Below are positions 49,379 to 58,510 of a stretch of DNA of 64,000 bases, one piece after another. The notes under the pieces are model-generated. The model was not told the origin of the DNA and searched no databases. It was given only the letters and a program-made list of their open reading frames with translations. The position numbers and the translations under genes are program-made. Within the stretch, counting starts at the first letter, position 1; each line of letters opens with the position of its first letter. The DNA comes from Nocardia shimofusensis NBRC 100134 (GTDB lineage Bacteria > Actinomycetota > Actinomycetes > Mycobacteriales > Mycobacteriaceae): assembly GCF_001613125.1 (NCBI RefSeq), contig NZ_BDBT01000001.1, positions 186,001 to 250,000 of the forward strand. Reading direction: 5' to 3'.

Positions 49379-50553
49379 AGACCACCGCCTCCACCGATCA
49401 GCCACGGGTTGAACGCGCAGACCGGCGTCGTCGCGGTCGCCGGATCGAGCGCGTTCAGCGTGATGCTCGCCGCGCGCGGGGAGTACATGAGGGTGAGGTG
49501 ATCGGACAGGTCCTGATCGCAGCCGTCCTGCAAGGTGATGTTGTGGACCGTCGCACCCGCACCCGCCCGCAGGAATGCCCAGTCGTAGGGATTGGTGACC
49601 TCGTCGTAGCGCGAGGCCACCGCGGTGTACTCCACGCCGGGCACGGTGTCGCCGTCGGCGTTGAGCGCGGCGTAGAACGGGGAACCGACCGCCTGCTGGA
49701 TATTGGACATCCCGACGATCGGTTCCACGAACCCCAGGATGTTCACCCCGAGATTGTTGACAGCCCGCCCCAACGAGGCGATCCCCATCAGCGAGGTGCC
49801 GTGGTGGGTGGCCCCGAAGGTCACCAGCCTGCCGACCTTGTCCGCGCCGCCGTCGAACTTCAGATACCGGTTGGCGACCGTGCCGCCCTGCGAGTGACCC
49901 ACGATGTCGACCTTGTCCGCCCCGGTGGCCGCACGTACCCGGTCGACGAATTGCGCGACCTGGAGTGCGGATTCCTCCATGGGACCGACCCCGTAGCGTC
50001 CCGGCAGCACCGCGCCGAGGCCGCCGCCCTCCGCGAGTCCGGACCGGCCGAAGTTGAGCGCGAACACGCAATACCCCGCGCGGGCCAGCCGCGGCGAGAG
50101 GTAGGAGAAGGTGTCGTAGGCGTTGAGCCACGTGCCGTGCAACAGCACCACCGGACGCGGATGCCGATCACTCGGCTCACAGTCCCACCGATTGGCTCCG
50201 GCCGGAGCCGAATTCGGATTCGTCAGCCCGTAGGCGAACGCCGCCAGCGGCGCCGTCATCTCGGGACCTTCGCCGACCGCCGCCGCCGCGCTGCTTCGCC
50301 CCCACGCGGAACCGCTACCCGACCCGCTCCCCGATCCACTTCCGAAGTCGCCGCCGGTATCGACCACGGCTTTCGGCTGCCTTCCGTCCGGTGCCGGTGC
50401 GAGTCCGGCGGACACGGTGTCGGCGAACGCCGCCAGCTCGGCCTCAGGTGAGGGCGATGCGCTCGCGGCGCCCCCGAGTCCCACTCCCTGTGCGAGACCT
50501 ATGCCGGCGACCAGGGTCGCACACGCGACGATCCGGCCCATCTGTTGCCTCAT
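49375..50553 (-). CDS. Secreted triacylglycerol lipase, class 2-like
   Basis: 392 residues. A signal peptide (GRIVACATLVAGIGLAQGVG, cleavage near ASASP) precedes a Ser/Gly linker with a run of GSGSGS repeats. The lipase domain has the oxyanion motif VVLLHGTWLNAYDTF and nucleophile VGHSQGGTVANRYLK. ATG 50553 was chosen because GGGAA lies about ten bases upstream; ATG 50562 is the alternative. It is the first of two lipase genes and diverges from a PucR-type regulator that may control them. Confidence 0.85.
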   Translation of the reverse strand: MRQQMGRIVACATLVAGIGLAQGVGLGGAASASPSPEAELAAFADTVSAGLAPAPDGRQPKAVVDTGGDFGSGSGSGSGSGSAWGRSSAAAAVGEGPEMTAPLAAFAYGLTNPNSAPAGANRWDCEPSDRHPRPVVLLHGTWLNAYDTFSYLSPRLARAGYCVFALNFGRSGLAEGGGLGAVLPGRYGVGPMEESALQVAQFVDRVRAATGADKVDIVGHSQGGTVANRYLKFDGGADKVGRLVTFGATHHGTSLMGIASLGRAVNNLGVNILGFVEPIVGMSNIQQAVGSPFYAALNADGDTVPGVEYTAVASRYDEVTNPYDWAFLRAGAGATVHNITLQDGCDQDLSDHLTLMYSPRAASITLNALDPATATTPVCAFNPWLIGGGGGL

Positions 50554-50733
50554 TGCAAACATTTCCCGTACTTCCCATCCGTTCGGTCGGCACAGCACTA
50601 CCGAATCGGTATGCCCCAGAGCACATTGCAGAGAGAACGTGATGGCCACCGCTGCGCCGCTGCGGTATCCGAAGTCTGTCCCGGCCGAGGGCCGGCGTCA
50701 CTGCACTGGCGAACGAAGTTCGGCACCCTCGAA

Positions 50734-50748
50734 TTGTCGGAGTGACAA
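50734..50748. promoter_or_regulatory. Small inverted repeat between lipase and PucR genes
   Basis: TTGTC-GGAGT-GACAA is a perfect 5-bp inverted repeat in the 256-bp divergent region. It could be an operator for the PucR-like protein, but arms this short occur by chance. Confidence 0.35.
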
Positions 50749-50809
50749 AGTATCGGCGACGGCGGCCTGAGCGCTGTTCCCCGTCGGCGTTCTCGGCAAC
50801 AATCGCGCT

Positions 50810-52066
50810 ATGCCAGCCGCTCCGCCGTCGTCCACCGCCGATCCTCCGCTACTCGCCCGCATGCTCACCCGATGGCCACAGATAGCCGAACGACTGCTTG
50901 CTGATGGACTCGGAGCGACGACACCCGCCGCCGATCTACCGGAAGGCCACTTCCGACCGGAGGTACTGCCCGCCATCTACGCCTGCGGGCGCGCAGTGCT
51001 GCATGCCCTCGGCGAGAACCGCAAGCTCACCCGGGACGAAGTCATCACCTTCGTCGCGCCGGTCGCCGAACGCCACGCCGAAGACCGCTTCCCCTTGGCC
51101 ATCCTCATCGAGGCCATCCACGCCTCGGCCCAGTCGGTGCTGGCCGAGGCAGCCGCCATCGCCAGGCCCGACGAAACCGACCAGCTGGTGGTGGTCGGCG
51201 CGGGCCTGCTCGATCTGCTGATGAACATCAACATCACCGTGATGGAGACCTACATCGAGGTCAACCAGTCCATCCACCACGCCGAACGTGAGGCCCGTCG
51301 CGAACTGTGCTCGGCACTGCTGCTCGGCCAACCCGCCGATGACCTCTCCGCACGGGCCGACATGCCGTTGACCGACCACTACACCGTGGTCGCGATCCAG
51401 ACAGCGCCCGAAGAACCATCCACCGCCGCAGCCGATCTCATGGCACGCAGGCGAATTCGAATCCTGCACCGCGCCCTCGACACGCTCACCCACGGCACGG
51501 CGCTGGTCTCCTTCGACGGGACGTCCGGAATCGCACTCATACCGATATATTCCGAATCCGGCCCCGACCTACGCGGCGCAGGCGTGGCCGCCGATCTCGC
51601 CGACAAGTTGAGCGGCGCAACCTATCTCGCGGAGCGCGAGACCGTGGCACGCGCGGATCTGCCACGCGCCGCGTCCGAGGCCGCGGAACTGGCCACCCTC
51701 GCAAGGCTCCTGGGGCATCCCCCCGGCCTCTACCGACTCGACGACCTCCTCCTGGAATACCAGCTCACCCGCCCCGGCGCCGCACGCGACCGCCTGGCAG
51801 CACGCATCGTCCCGCTGCTACGCGCTCCCCACCTGCTCGAGGCACTGGAAGCACACCTACGCCTCGGCGACCGCAAGGCCGCCGCGGCCCACCTCCACGT
51901 GCATCCCAACACCCTCAGCTACCGCCTCCGTCGTGTCGGTGACCTCACCGGCATCGACCCGAACGAGCCGAACAACTCCCGCCTCCTGGCAGCCGCCGTC
52001 ACGATCCACCGGCTCTACCCACCTGCCGGCACGCAGGCTGGGATGAGCGACGATTCTCGACCGTGA
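50810..52066 (+). CDS. PucR/CdaR-type transcriptional regulator
   Basis: 418 residues. The C-terminal PucR helix-turn-helix is clear: LEALEAHLRLGDRKAAAAHL followed by HVHPNTLSYRLRRVGDLTGI. The middle is a GGDEF-like CdaR fold, and the N-terminus has a helical domain of unknown ligand. Such proteins usually activate a neighbouring operon in response to a metabolite. The adjacent divergent lipases are the natural targets, which is inference. Confidence 0.85.
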   Translation: MPAAPPSSTADPPLLARMLTRWPQIAERLLADGLGATTPAADLPEGHFRPEVLPAIYACGRAVLHALGENRKLTRDEVITFVAPVAERHAEDRFPLAILIEAIHASAQSVLAEAAAIARPDETDQLVVVGAGLLDLLMNINITVMETYIEVNQSIHHAEREARRELCSALLLGQPADDLSARADMPLTDHYTVVAIQTAPEEPSTAAADLMARRRIRILHRALDTLTHGTALVSFDGTSGIALIPIYSESGPDLRGAGVAADLADKLSGATYLAERETVARADLPRAASEAAELATLARLLGHPPGLYRLDDLLLEYQLTRPGAARDRLAARIVPLLRAPHLLEALEAHLRLGDRKAAAAHLHVHPNTLSYRLRRVGDLTGIDPNEPNNSRLLAAAVTIHRLYPPAGTQAGMSDDSRP

Positions 52067-52207
52067 AGGACTTCGCCGAGGCCTGAGGACAGTGGAGGGT
52101 AAGTTGGGACCCGAGCCTCGACAAGGCCCGGCCCCGGGCTCCGGAGCACGAGAGTTGACCGATATAGTGCCTGGTCTGCTAGGCTCGCGATCGCGTCTGC
52201 GACGCAC

Positions 52208-52278
52208 GCCGATGTAGTTCAATGGTAGAACTTCTGCTTCCCAAGCAGACAGCGCGGGTTCGATTCCCGTCATCGGCT
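52208..52278 (+). tRNA. tRNA-Gly (anticodon CCC)
   Basis: The cloverleaf folds completely: acceptor GCCGATG pairs with CATCGGC, the D-arm is followed by anticodon arm TCTGC-TTCCCAA-GCAGA with anticodon CCC, and the T-arm is GCGGG-TTCGATT-CCCGT-like. Discriminator is U and CCA is not encoded. It is the integration site of the element that follows. Its 3' half is supplied by attL. A perfect 12-bp stem-loop at 52286-52313 follows. Confidence 0.95.
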
Positions 52279-52279
52279 C
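52238..52279. repeat. attL: 42-bp direct repeat, tRNA-Gly 3' half
   Basis: Identical over 42 bp to 58965-59006. After five mismatched bases the identity continues for 28 bp more through the stem-loop downstream of the tRNA (52285-52312 against 59012-59039). This marks the left boundary of the integrated element. Confidence 0.95.
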
Positions 52280-52285
52280 AAAGGC

Positions 52286-52313
52286 AATGACCAGGACTTT
52301 TGTCCTGGTCATT
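52286..52313 (+). terminator. Stem-loop after tRNA-Gly
   Basis: 12-bp perfect arms AATGACCAGGAC and GTCCTGGTCATT with TTTT loop. A second copy follows attR at 59013-59040 with one changed base at the end of its 3' arm. Confidence 0.75.
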
Positions 52314-52344
52314 GCGCTTTTCCGGCACGGTCGGAAACCCCCGC

Positions 52345-52362
52345 GTGCCACACACGTGCCAC
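52345..52362. repeat. Putative arm-type integrase sites, left
   Basis: GTGCCAC occurs at 52345-52351 and again at 52356-52362, an 11-bp period. The same pair, with the same period and orientation, lies inside the right end at 58860-58879. In the excised circle the two pairs would flank the attP core. Confidence 0.65.
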
Positions 52363-53490
52363 TTACTCGCCGGAACGACCTTCCCGATACGCCGTCGCCA
52401 TCCGCGACAAATCGTCAGCGATCCGCCGTTCCGCGTCGTCAGTGGCCCGCTGGTAGATCAGCGCCGCCCGCATGTCGTCGTGCCCCATACGTGCCATCAG
52501 GTCCTTGGTCGACATCCCCGACTTCGACGCCCACAGGTTCCCCGCATGGCGCAGATCGTGGAAGTGAGTGCCGGCCACTCCCGCCGCCGCGGTCACCTTC
52601 GACCACTTCACGATCTGAGTGAAGTTCGAGCGCCGCAGCGGGTTCCCACGCAGACCGGTGAACACGTACGAGTCCGGGTCGGCGCGAACGAACTCGTCCA
52701 GGTGCGCGAGAACGTCGGAGCGGATGGCCTCGGGAACCGTCAGAGTCCGAACACCCGCCCGCGACTTCGGAGCCGCCACAACGAGCCCCTTACCGGGCAA
52801 CTCCACCAGCGCCTTCGCGATCCGCACCGAGGCGGCGCCGGTACCGAAGTCCGCCCGGGTCAGCGCCGTCACCTCGCCCCAACGAAGCGAACAAAAGGCA
52901 GTCAGCAGAATCAGCACCCGATACCGCTCCGGCATCGCAGCCGCCAGCCCGAACACCTGGGCGATGGTCAACACAGGCCGCTCAGGACTGCTCTCCTTGT
53001 CCGCACCACGCACACGGCAAGGGTTACGCGGAATGAGCTTGTCCTCATCCACCGCCGTGTTCATCGCCGCACGAATCAGCCGATACGCCTTGGCAGTCGC
53101 AATCTCGGACGCACCCGCAGCCAGCCGATCCGCCCGCCACTGCCGAACCATCGGAGTCGTCAACTTGCCGACCTCCACACCACCGAGCGCAGTTCCTTCG
53201 ACGTGCGCTCGCAGCAACCAGCGATAGAGCTGCACCGTCTTCGGACGAAGCCCCGGCCGCTGATCAATCCACCGTTCCATGTATGCCGCGACCCGAACCT
53301 TGCTGCGCTCGGGATCGATCCAATCCCCCTGCAAGATCTGCACTTCCGTGGTCGACAACCACTGCTCTGCCGATTTCCTGGTCGCGAAAGTTCTAGGCGC
53401 AGGCCGCATCTGGCCATCCGGACCGCGATAGCGCGCCTGCCAACGCCCCGAAGGCAGCTTGCGCACACTGCCGAATCCACGCTTCCCCAT
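52363..53490 (-). CDS. int: Tyrosine site-specific integrase
   Basis: 375 residues. An N-terminal arm-binding domain (GKRGFGSVRKLPSGRWQARY), a SAM-like core-binding domain, then the catalytic domain with Arg in CSLRWGEVTAL, HDLRH, GH in ARMGHDDMRAALIYQRA, and Tyr in the same stretch. It recombines attP with the tRNA-Gly gene. ATG 53490 overlaps the xis stop codon as ATGA; the longer open frame upstream runs into xis and is not used. Its 3' end is adjacent to attL, the usual arrangement. Confidence 0.95.
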   Translation of the reverse strand: MGKRGFGSVRKLPSGRWQARYRGPDGQMRPAPRTFATRKSAEQWLSTTEVQILQGDWIDPERSKVRVAAYMERWIDQRPGLRPKTVQLYRWLLRAHVEGTALGGVEVGKLTTPMVRQWRADRLAAGASEIATAKAYRLIRAAMNTAVDEDKLIPRNPCRVRGADKESSPERPVLTIAQVFGLAAAMPERYRVLILLTAFCSLRWGEVTALTRADFGTGAASVRIAKALVELPGKGLVVAAPKSRAGVRTLTVPEAIRSDVLAHLDEFVRADPDSYVFTGLRGNPLRRSNFTQIVKWSKVTAAAGVAGTHFHDLRHAGNLWASKSGMSTKDLMARMGHDDMRAALIYQRATDDAERRIADDLSRMATAYREGRSGE

Positions 53491-53696
53491 CAGGCAGACT
53501 GCCGGTAGCACGGAGCGACTTCCACCCGACCAGCTTGGGCGTACGCCTCCAGGTCCCCGACCTTGAACCGCACGTGCCCGCCGACCTTGTAGAACACCAC
53601 CCGCCGCTCGGCGACCAGGCGGCGAATGAACCGCTGTCCCGTCCCGAGATAGGCAGCCGCCCCCGGAACGTCCAAGTACTCGGGTCGAATGTCCAC
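53490..53696 (-). CDS. xis: Excisionase-type helix-turn-helix protein
   Basis: 68 residues. The winged-helix excisionase pattern is plain: VPGAAAYLGTGQRFIRRLVA, ERRVVFYKVGGHVRF, DLEAYAQAGRVE. It probably directs excision with Int and is co-translated with it. The start is GTG at 53696. It is shorter than many regulators but normal for AICE Xis proteins. Confidence 0.88.
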   Translation of the reverse strand: MDIRPEYLDVPGAAAYLGTGQRFIRRLVAERRVVFYKVGGHVRFKVGDLEAYAQAGRVEVAPCYRQSA

Positions 53697-53705
53697 CTTT
53701 CCCCC

Positions 53706-55415
53706 TTACGCTGCTTCCTGATTCACTGAATGTTGTTGTGCTGCCACTGGCCCCGCTGCCAGGAGGGCGCGTGTGTACTCGGCCCGCCAGGTCGTGCGCT
53801 GAGCGATAGCGGCGAGGATGACGTGGTCCCGTGGTGGTGCCGAATGGTCGCCGGGCTCGACCGGCTTCACGACCCAGTGCGAGGTGTCGGGTTTGACGAT
53901 CCCGGCCTGGGCGAGCAGTTGCCGAACGAAGTCGGCGCGGTCGGCCTTGTGGTCGGGGAGGGTCTTGCCCGACCAGCGTCGCGAAACCAGCACCCGACGA
54001 CCGGGCAGGCCGAGGGTGTCTCGGCGGTGGGCTTTGCCCTTGCAGCGGCCGGGGATGGTCTTGTCGCTGGCGCCCTTCGGCACGATCCCGTAGCGCAGCC
54101 ACACCGGGCAGCGCGGTGAGCACGGGGTGTGTTGCAGCTCGGCGTGCAATCGGTCGTAGTGCGCGGCCGTGCGGGCCGAGTCGGTCTCCAGGACTTCGCT
54201 GATCGACTTGGTGAGGTACTTGGTGACGTAGCCGATCGCGCGGTCGGCCTTCTCGCCGGAGATGAAGCCCTTCATGTCGCCGGGGTCCATGCGCTCCCCG
54301 AACCGCACTGTGTACGCGGGTTCGAGGTCGTCCACCGAGTCGAGGACATCGAGGGCTTCGTCCCAGGTGGTCAACGGCTTACCCGTGTCCGGGTCCACGA
54401 ACGTCAACGCCTTGTAGTCCCAGACCGGCATCTTCTCGCCCGAGTAGCGTTCGTCCTGGGGGTCGAAGTAGGGCCACCACACCTGGTGGTAAGTCGCCGC
54501 GGTCACCATCCGCAGAATCTCGCGGGAGATCGCGCCACGCAGCAGCAGATGCAGATGCGGGGCACCCCGACGTTGGGGTTCGACGGTGGCGAAGTACTGC
54601 ACGTCATAGCCGACGACCCGGCGCAGGTTCTGAATCCAGCGGTCCACGAGCTTGGAGAAGAACACGATGTCGCGGGCGGCGCTGGCGTAGTCGTAGGACT
54701 CCGGATCACGCGGCGAACCGTCCCCGCAGACCTTGCCGTCCTTGTCGGTGGCGCCGTCGCGGTTCATCGCCCCGTAGGACGGCATAGTGAGGGTGACCAT
54801 CATCGAAGACCGGTAGCCGCCGATCACCTTGCCGACCGTGGTCTTGGAGACCTTCTTACGGGGCAGGTTCGGCACGTCCTGGCGGCGCTTGGTCGAACGC
54901 ACCCGCCGAGCCCTTGGGGCCGGATCGAGAGGCGGGAGCGGCCCGCGGAATCCGGACTCACGGAGTTCGGCGTCGGTGTCGGCGACGAGCTGGGCGAGTT
55001 CACCGGCCAACTCGTCGTCACCGTCGCCCCGGGCGGTCCGGTAGTCGGCCACCAGGTCGGCGCGGTACGCCAGCAGTTCGGTCTGCTTCTCCGAGGGTTC
55101 GCGGGTCTCGTCCACCGGTTCGGTCTCGGCGTGCCAACCTTCCCGGCATTGAGTCATGCGCAGCCAGCGGGCTTTGTCCGCACATGGCTTGCACACGCTG
55201 GCGACCGTGGACTTGCAGGGCGACCCGACGTAGGTGACGTTGCCGGTGGTCGGGTCGAAGGCGCGCATGGTGATCGGCCGGACGCAGACGCCGAACTTCT
55301 CGGCGGTGGCCTGGGCGACGTCGGTGAAGTCCGGCAGGGCGCGACGCTGGGCCGCAGTCTGCCGAGCTGATGCCGGGGTCGCTTCCGTCGTCGGTTCGGT
55401 GGTGTCGGCGCTCAT
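53706..55415 (-). CDS. RepSA-type replication initiator
   Basis: 569 residues. Contains an N-terminal cysteine cluster (CKSTVASVCKPCADKARWLR) and a HUH-like motif in APHLHLLLRGAISREILR within the initiator domain. The RepSA-like C-terminal block has RAIGYVTKYLTKSISEVLE and a late Cys pair (CSPRCPVWLRYG). This matches the rolling-circle initiators of AICEs such as pSAM2, which nick the element's origin after excision. ATG 55415 overlaps the stop of the upstream gene (ATGA), and xis follows after 9 bp. The origin itself was not located. Confidence 0.88.
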   Translation of the reverse strand: MSADTTEPTTEATPASARQTAAQRRALPDFTDVAQATAEKFGVCVRPITMRAFDPTTGNVTYVGSPCKSTVASVCKPCADKARWLRMTQCREGWHAETEPVDETREPSEKQTELLAYRADLVADYRTARGDGDDELAGELAQLVADTDAELRESGFRGPLPPLDPAPRARRVRSTKRRQDVPNLPRKKVSKTTVGKVIGGYRSSMMVTLTMPSYGAMNRDGATDKDGKVCGDGSPRDPESYDYASAARDIVFFSKLVDRWIQNLRRVVGYDVQYFATVEPQRRGAPHLHLLLRGAISREILRMVTAATYHQVWWPYFDPQDERYSGEKMPVWDYKALTFVDPDTGKPLTTWDEALDVLDSVDDLEPAYTVRFGERMDPGDMKGFISGEKADRAIGYVTKYLTKSISEVLETDSARTAAHYDRLHAELQHTPCSPRCPVWLRYGIVPKGASDKTIPGRCKGKAHRRDTLGLPGRRVLVSRRWSGKTLPDHKADRADFVRQLLAQAGIVKPDTSHWVVKPVEPGDHSAPPRDHVILAAIAQRTTWRAEYTRALLAAGPVAAQQHSVNQEAA

Positions 55416-56107
55416 GCGGCAGCGTCCTTCGTCCAGTCGCCCCCGTCGATGATCTGCGGCAGGTTCACCGGTTCGGCGAGGGCATCGTGGTAGCGGAAGT
55501 TCAGTTCGACCAGGCCCGGGCCGAGGACGCGGACCCGGCACTCTTCGGCGCCGAAGGCGTGGGCGAGTTGCTCGGCCCGGTTGCTGTAGTCGTCGGGTCG
55601 GTGGCCGGCCACCATTCGCACGTGAACCAGGTCGTCACAGTCACCGATCCACACGTCGTGCAGACGAGGCACCCGCACGCGGTCACCGTCAGCGACGACC
55701 AGGCCGCAGGCGGTCAGCAGGCGCACCCAGCGACGGCGGTAGCGGAACCAGGCCAGGAACCGGGCACGAGCTCGGGCGGTGATCCAGCGGCGGAAGCTGG
55801 CCGGGTGCTTGAGCCGCCACCCCGCCAAACCTGCGAGCTGCACACCAACCAGACCGACCCCGGCCAGCGGATGCACCCACACACCGGCGGCCACGGCCAA
55901 GCCGAGCGGGAGCGAGACCATCGGGAACAGCACCAGCCACCGCGCCGTGACCGCGACGCCGACGAGGAATCCGGCGCCGAATTCGAGCAAGGCCAGGCCA
56001 AGGGGCGGCGCTGGCGCGCCGCCCAGCGGTGCCGCCACGCGGCACCGCACAGCCCGGCCGGCCTCCGCAAGCTCCGGCAGGCCGGGGTCCGTTGGGCGCG
56101 TCGGCAC
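55412..56107 (-). CDS. TraB/FtsK-like N-terminal membrane protein, ATPase domain missing
   Basis: 231 residues. Two or three membrane segments (LLEFGAGFLVGVAVTARWLV, PLGLAVAAGVWVHPLAGVGL) are followed by a soluble part with HDVWIGDCDDLVHVRMVAGH and ECRVRVLGPGLVELNFRYHD. That layout is the N-terminus of the FtsK/SpoIIIE-type transfer protein normally found upstream of repSA in AICEs. A complete protein would continue with a P-loop ATPase of 200-250 residues, which is absent; the frame stops cleanly 20 residues after the FRYHD region. It is therefore probably a truncated translocase. A dedicated small membrane protein is the alternative. The start GTG 56107 is not supported by a clear ribosome site. 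Confidence 0.65.
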   Translation of the reverse strand: MPTRPTDPGLPELAEAGRAVRCRVAAPLGGAPAPPLGLALLEFGAGFLVGVAVTARWLVLFPMVSLPLGLAVAAGVWVHPLAGVGLVGVQLAGLAGWRLKHPASFRRWITARARARFLAWFRYRRRWVRLLTACGLVVADGDRVRVPRLHDVWIGDCDDLVHVRMVAGHRPDDYSNRAEQLAHAFGAEECRVRVLGPGLVELNFRYHDALAEPVNLPQIIDGGDWTKDAAA

Positions 56108-56434
56108 CGCTTTTGCGGCGGGGTAGCACGCCGACCGTTCCTATCTGGCTGCCTTCTCCATCAACTGAGCAGGGCGGGGCGCGACGAGAGCCCTACCGGA
56201 CTTACCTCCCGCAGCCGATCACCGATCCACCGGCACACTGTCCAGGCGACCGGCTGTGGTCCTGCCACCGTTCGGCCGGCCAAACACCAACCTCACCTCA
56301 AGCGCATGGTGAACTATCGCGCGCCCTCTGGCTGTGTGGCTCTCCTCTAGGTTGGCCTGCATCCTGATCCGTGCCCCTCACACTTCATGAGCGGAAGTAC
56401 CTCTTCATGCCTGTCTGGTGGGTACCCTCGTCTG
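56108..56434. other. Junction region between the truncated transfer gene and the cargo pair
   Basis: No supported gene. It holds the left copy of a 42-column imperfect repeat (56353-56393). A TACCCT box at 56423-56428, six bases before the ATPase start codon, suggests a leaderless transcript. Confidence 0.5.
56353..56393. repeat. Left copy of the imperfect repeat flanking the cargo pair
   Basis: Begins TGGCCTGCAT and includes GCCCCTCACAC. It matches 35 of 42 aligned columns with 58511-58552, with one indel. On the minus strand both copies read similarly, as (M/L)(K/R)CEG(H/R)G, hinting at a common ancestral gene start. Confidence 0.65.
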
Positions 56435-57730
56435 ATGCGGATCACTGAGGTGCGGTTTCGTGGGTTCAAGTCATTGCTCGACGTCACTTGTGAGCTTGAA
56501 CAACTGACTGTTATTACCGGCCCGAACGGTGCAGGTAAAACCAACTTAGTCGACGGTTTGAACTTTCTCTCCGAGTGCTTTGAATTTGGCCTTGAAATTG
56601 CGGTAGCTAGGGCAGGCGGGTATGCCAACATCGCGCATAGAGGGGCGACCGACGATGCGCCGCCTGTAAAGATCTCCCTGACCCTTGAGATAGATTACCC
56701 TGACCTACGTCGAATGTTCCCGCGCAGAAACCATCAGTCGGAGATGCCAAAGCCGACCACTTTCTACGTAATATACGAGTTCACATTATCTGCTGAAAGC
56801 GCAGAAGAGTTCGACTTCCATGTATCGAGCGAGTACCTTCAATTGCGGGATAAAGAGGGTAGAATTCTTCAACTTGATCGAAGGGGAAACCGGCTGAAAT
56901 TCTGGCGATCGCATCGTATGACAGATCGTAGCTCTCAGTACTCCGACATTTTATATCCGCTGTCGGATGATGGCTTCATCCATTTCATCAAGAGGAACAA
57001 GAATCCTACGGTCCTGATGATAAGCACGATTAGATTTGTGGGTAGCGGCGACATTTTTGATTCGGTGGCTAGGCTGCTCGGCGACGCTCGCGTATTTCAA
57101 TTGTCGCCGCACCAATGCCGCTTGTCAGGTGTATCTACACCGAATGCTCGACTCGACAGGCATGGAGAAAACTTACCAGCGGTCGCAGATTACCTGCGTA
57201 GGCATCAGCCGGATTCTTGGTTGAAGATCGAAAGTGCGATGCGGGCCGTCATTCCACAGCTAGAATCGATCGACACAACATTCACCACCGATCGTCAGCT
57301 GGCCCTCCAGTTTCATGAAACGGACCGGGAGCGACCATGGAACTCGAACGAGATGTCCGACGGGACGGTACAGATGTTGGCGCTGTTCGTAGCGCTGTTC
57401 GATCGGCGTTTGCCGGTTTTGATCGTGGAAGAGCCGGAGAACGCTCTACATCCATGGATTCTCCGGCACTTCTTGGATCTTTGTCGGGAGCAATTTGAAA
57501 AGCAGATCGTGCTGACGACGCATTCGCCAGTTCTTCTGGATGCGATGAGTCCGGAATATATCCGACTGTTGTGGAGTAAGGACGGGCAAAGTCGGATAGC
57601 GCATATCGGAGACCTCAATCCAGCGGTGGTTGATATGTGGAAGGCTGGAGACTTGAAGACCTTTGAGATCTACGACTCTGGAATAGTTGCGGAATATCTC
57701 CCCGAGATTTACGCCCCTAGAGGTGAGTGA
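56435..57730 (+). CDS. AAA/OLD-like ATPase (cargo gene)
   Basis: 431 residues. SMC/RecF-like head: MRITEVRFRGFKSL at the start, Walker A TGPNGAGKTNLVDGL (29-43), ABC-like signature region EMSDGTVQMLALFVALF, Walker B VLIVEEPENALHP and the D/H-loop region IVLTTHSPVLLDAM. This is the AAA_21/OLD-like type without a fused TOPRIM domain; the next gene supplies a TOPRIM-like partner. The GC content is near half, far below its neighbours, and TTA leucine codons occur (for example codons 38 and 118), which are rare in such genomes. Both point to recent transfer. Similar ATPases work in PARIS, OLD and retron defence systems; that role here is inference. Confidence 0.85.
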   Translation: MRITEVRFRGFKSLLDVTCELEQLTVITGPNGAGKTNLVDGLNFLSECFEFGLEIAVARAGGYANIAHRGATDDAPPVKISLTLEIDYPDLRRMFPRRNHQSEMPKPTTFYVIYEFTLSAESAEEFDFHVSSEYLQLRDKEGRILQLDRRGNRLKFWRSHRMTDRSSQYSDILYPLSDDGFIHFIKRNKNPTVLMISTIRFVGSGDIFDSVARLLGDARVFQLSPHQCRLSGVSTPNARLDRHGENLPAVADYLRRHQPDSWLKIESAMRAVIPQLESIDTTFTTDRQLALQFHETDRERPWNSNEMSDGTVQMLALFVALFDRRLPVLIVEEPENALHPWILRHFLDLCREQFEKQIVLTTHSPVLLDAMSPEYIRLLWSKDGQSRIAHIGDLNPAVVDMWKAGDLKTFEIYDSGIVAEYLPEIYAPRGE

Positions 57731-57732
57731 GC

Positions 57733-58356
57733 ATGAAAATCGCAATACTTACGGAGGGTAAAGGAGAATTTAAAACTTTGCCAAATCTCTATCCGCAGAT
57801 AAAGTCCAGGTTGCCGAAAAAGACTCAAGTTATGAAACCAATGATGGTCCATGCTGCGCCAGACGGGCCTGTTGGTCAGTTGGTTACGGCGTGCCGCACG
57901 CCACTTAAGCTCGCCATTGCGGAAAAGGCGGATAAAGCCATTCTTCTTATTGACAGGGAGCAGCAAGCAGAGCGCCCAGGGGAGATCGCAGCCGAAATCC
58001 AGGCGGCACTTCGGAAGGTTACCGATCTCCAGGTGGACGTGGCGATCAAGGATAGAATGTTCGAGAATTGGCTTATTTCGGATCTAAACGCTCTTAGGGC
58101 GCAACCCGCTCGTTTTACAGTGACCCCCGCGCTAGTAAACAAGGTCGAGCCAAACAAGGCGGATTCGGTAAATGCGTTGGAGCTGTTGAAAAAAACTGTC
58201 GCGCCCGGAAGGGACTACGACAAAATTATTGATGGCGAGCGCATTTCGACCAGAGCGCAGGTAGAGCTTATGGCGAAGCATAGCCGAAGTTTTCGTCATT
58301 TTTTGCATCTCCTCGGATACGAGGCCTATCGAGAGCAATGCCTACGGCCGTGTTAG
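57733..58356 (+). CDS. DUF4276/TOPRIM-like partner protein (cargo gene)
   Basis: 207 residues. Starts MKIAILTEGKGEFKTLPNL, with the glutamate-containing TEGxGE motif of DUF4276/TOPRIM-like proteins, followed by ILLIDREQQ (the DxD/DR position) and KDRMFENWLISD. These acidic residues could bind metal for nuclease action. The gene starts 2 bp after the ATPase gene; ATG 57733 has GAGGTGAG six bases upstream, while GTG 57727 would overlap. Codon use is AT-richer, like its partner. Assignment to DUF4276 is by motif recognition; a DUF4435-like AriB relative is a less likely alternative. Confidence 0.7.
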   Translation: MKIAILTEGKGEFKTLPNLYPQIKSRLPKKTQVMKPMMVHAAPDGPVGQLVTACRTPLKLAIAEKADKAILLIDREQQAERPGEIAAEIQAALRKVTDLQVDVAIKDRMFENWLISDLNALRAQPARFTVTPALVNKVEPNKADSVNALELLKKTVAPGRDYDKIIDGERISTRAQVELMAKHSRSFRHFLHLLGYEAYREQCLRPC

Positions 58357-58510
58357 TTTTTCAGGCAGCGCGTAGGGTGAAATTTCGTTGATTGTGTCGC
58401 GGCATCTATCGCGAATGTACACATAAGGCGGCGCGGTGAATCTATCAGGATTAGCAATCGAGCGCACTGCTGATACTGCGCGGCCTCCGGCCGCGTGCCC
58501 TGCTCGGTGA

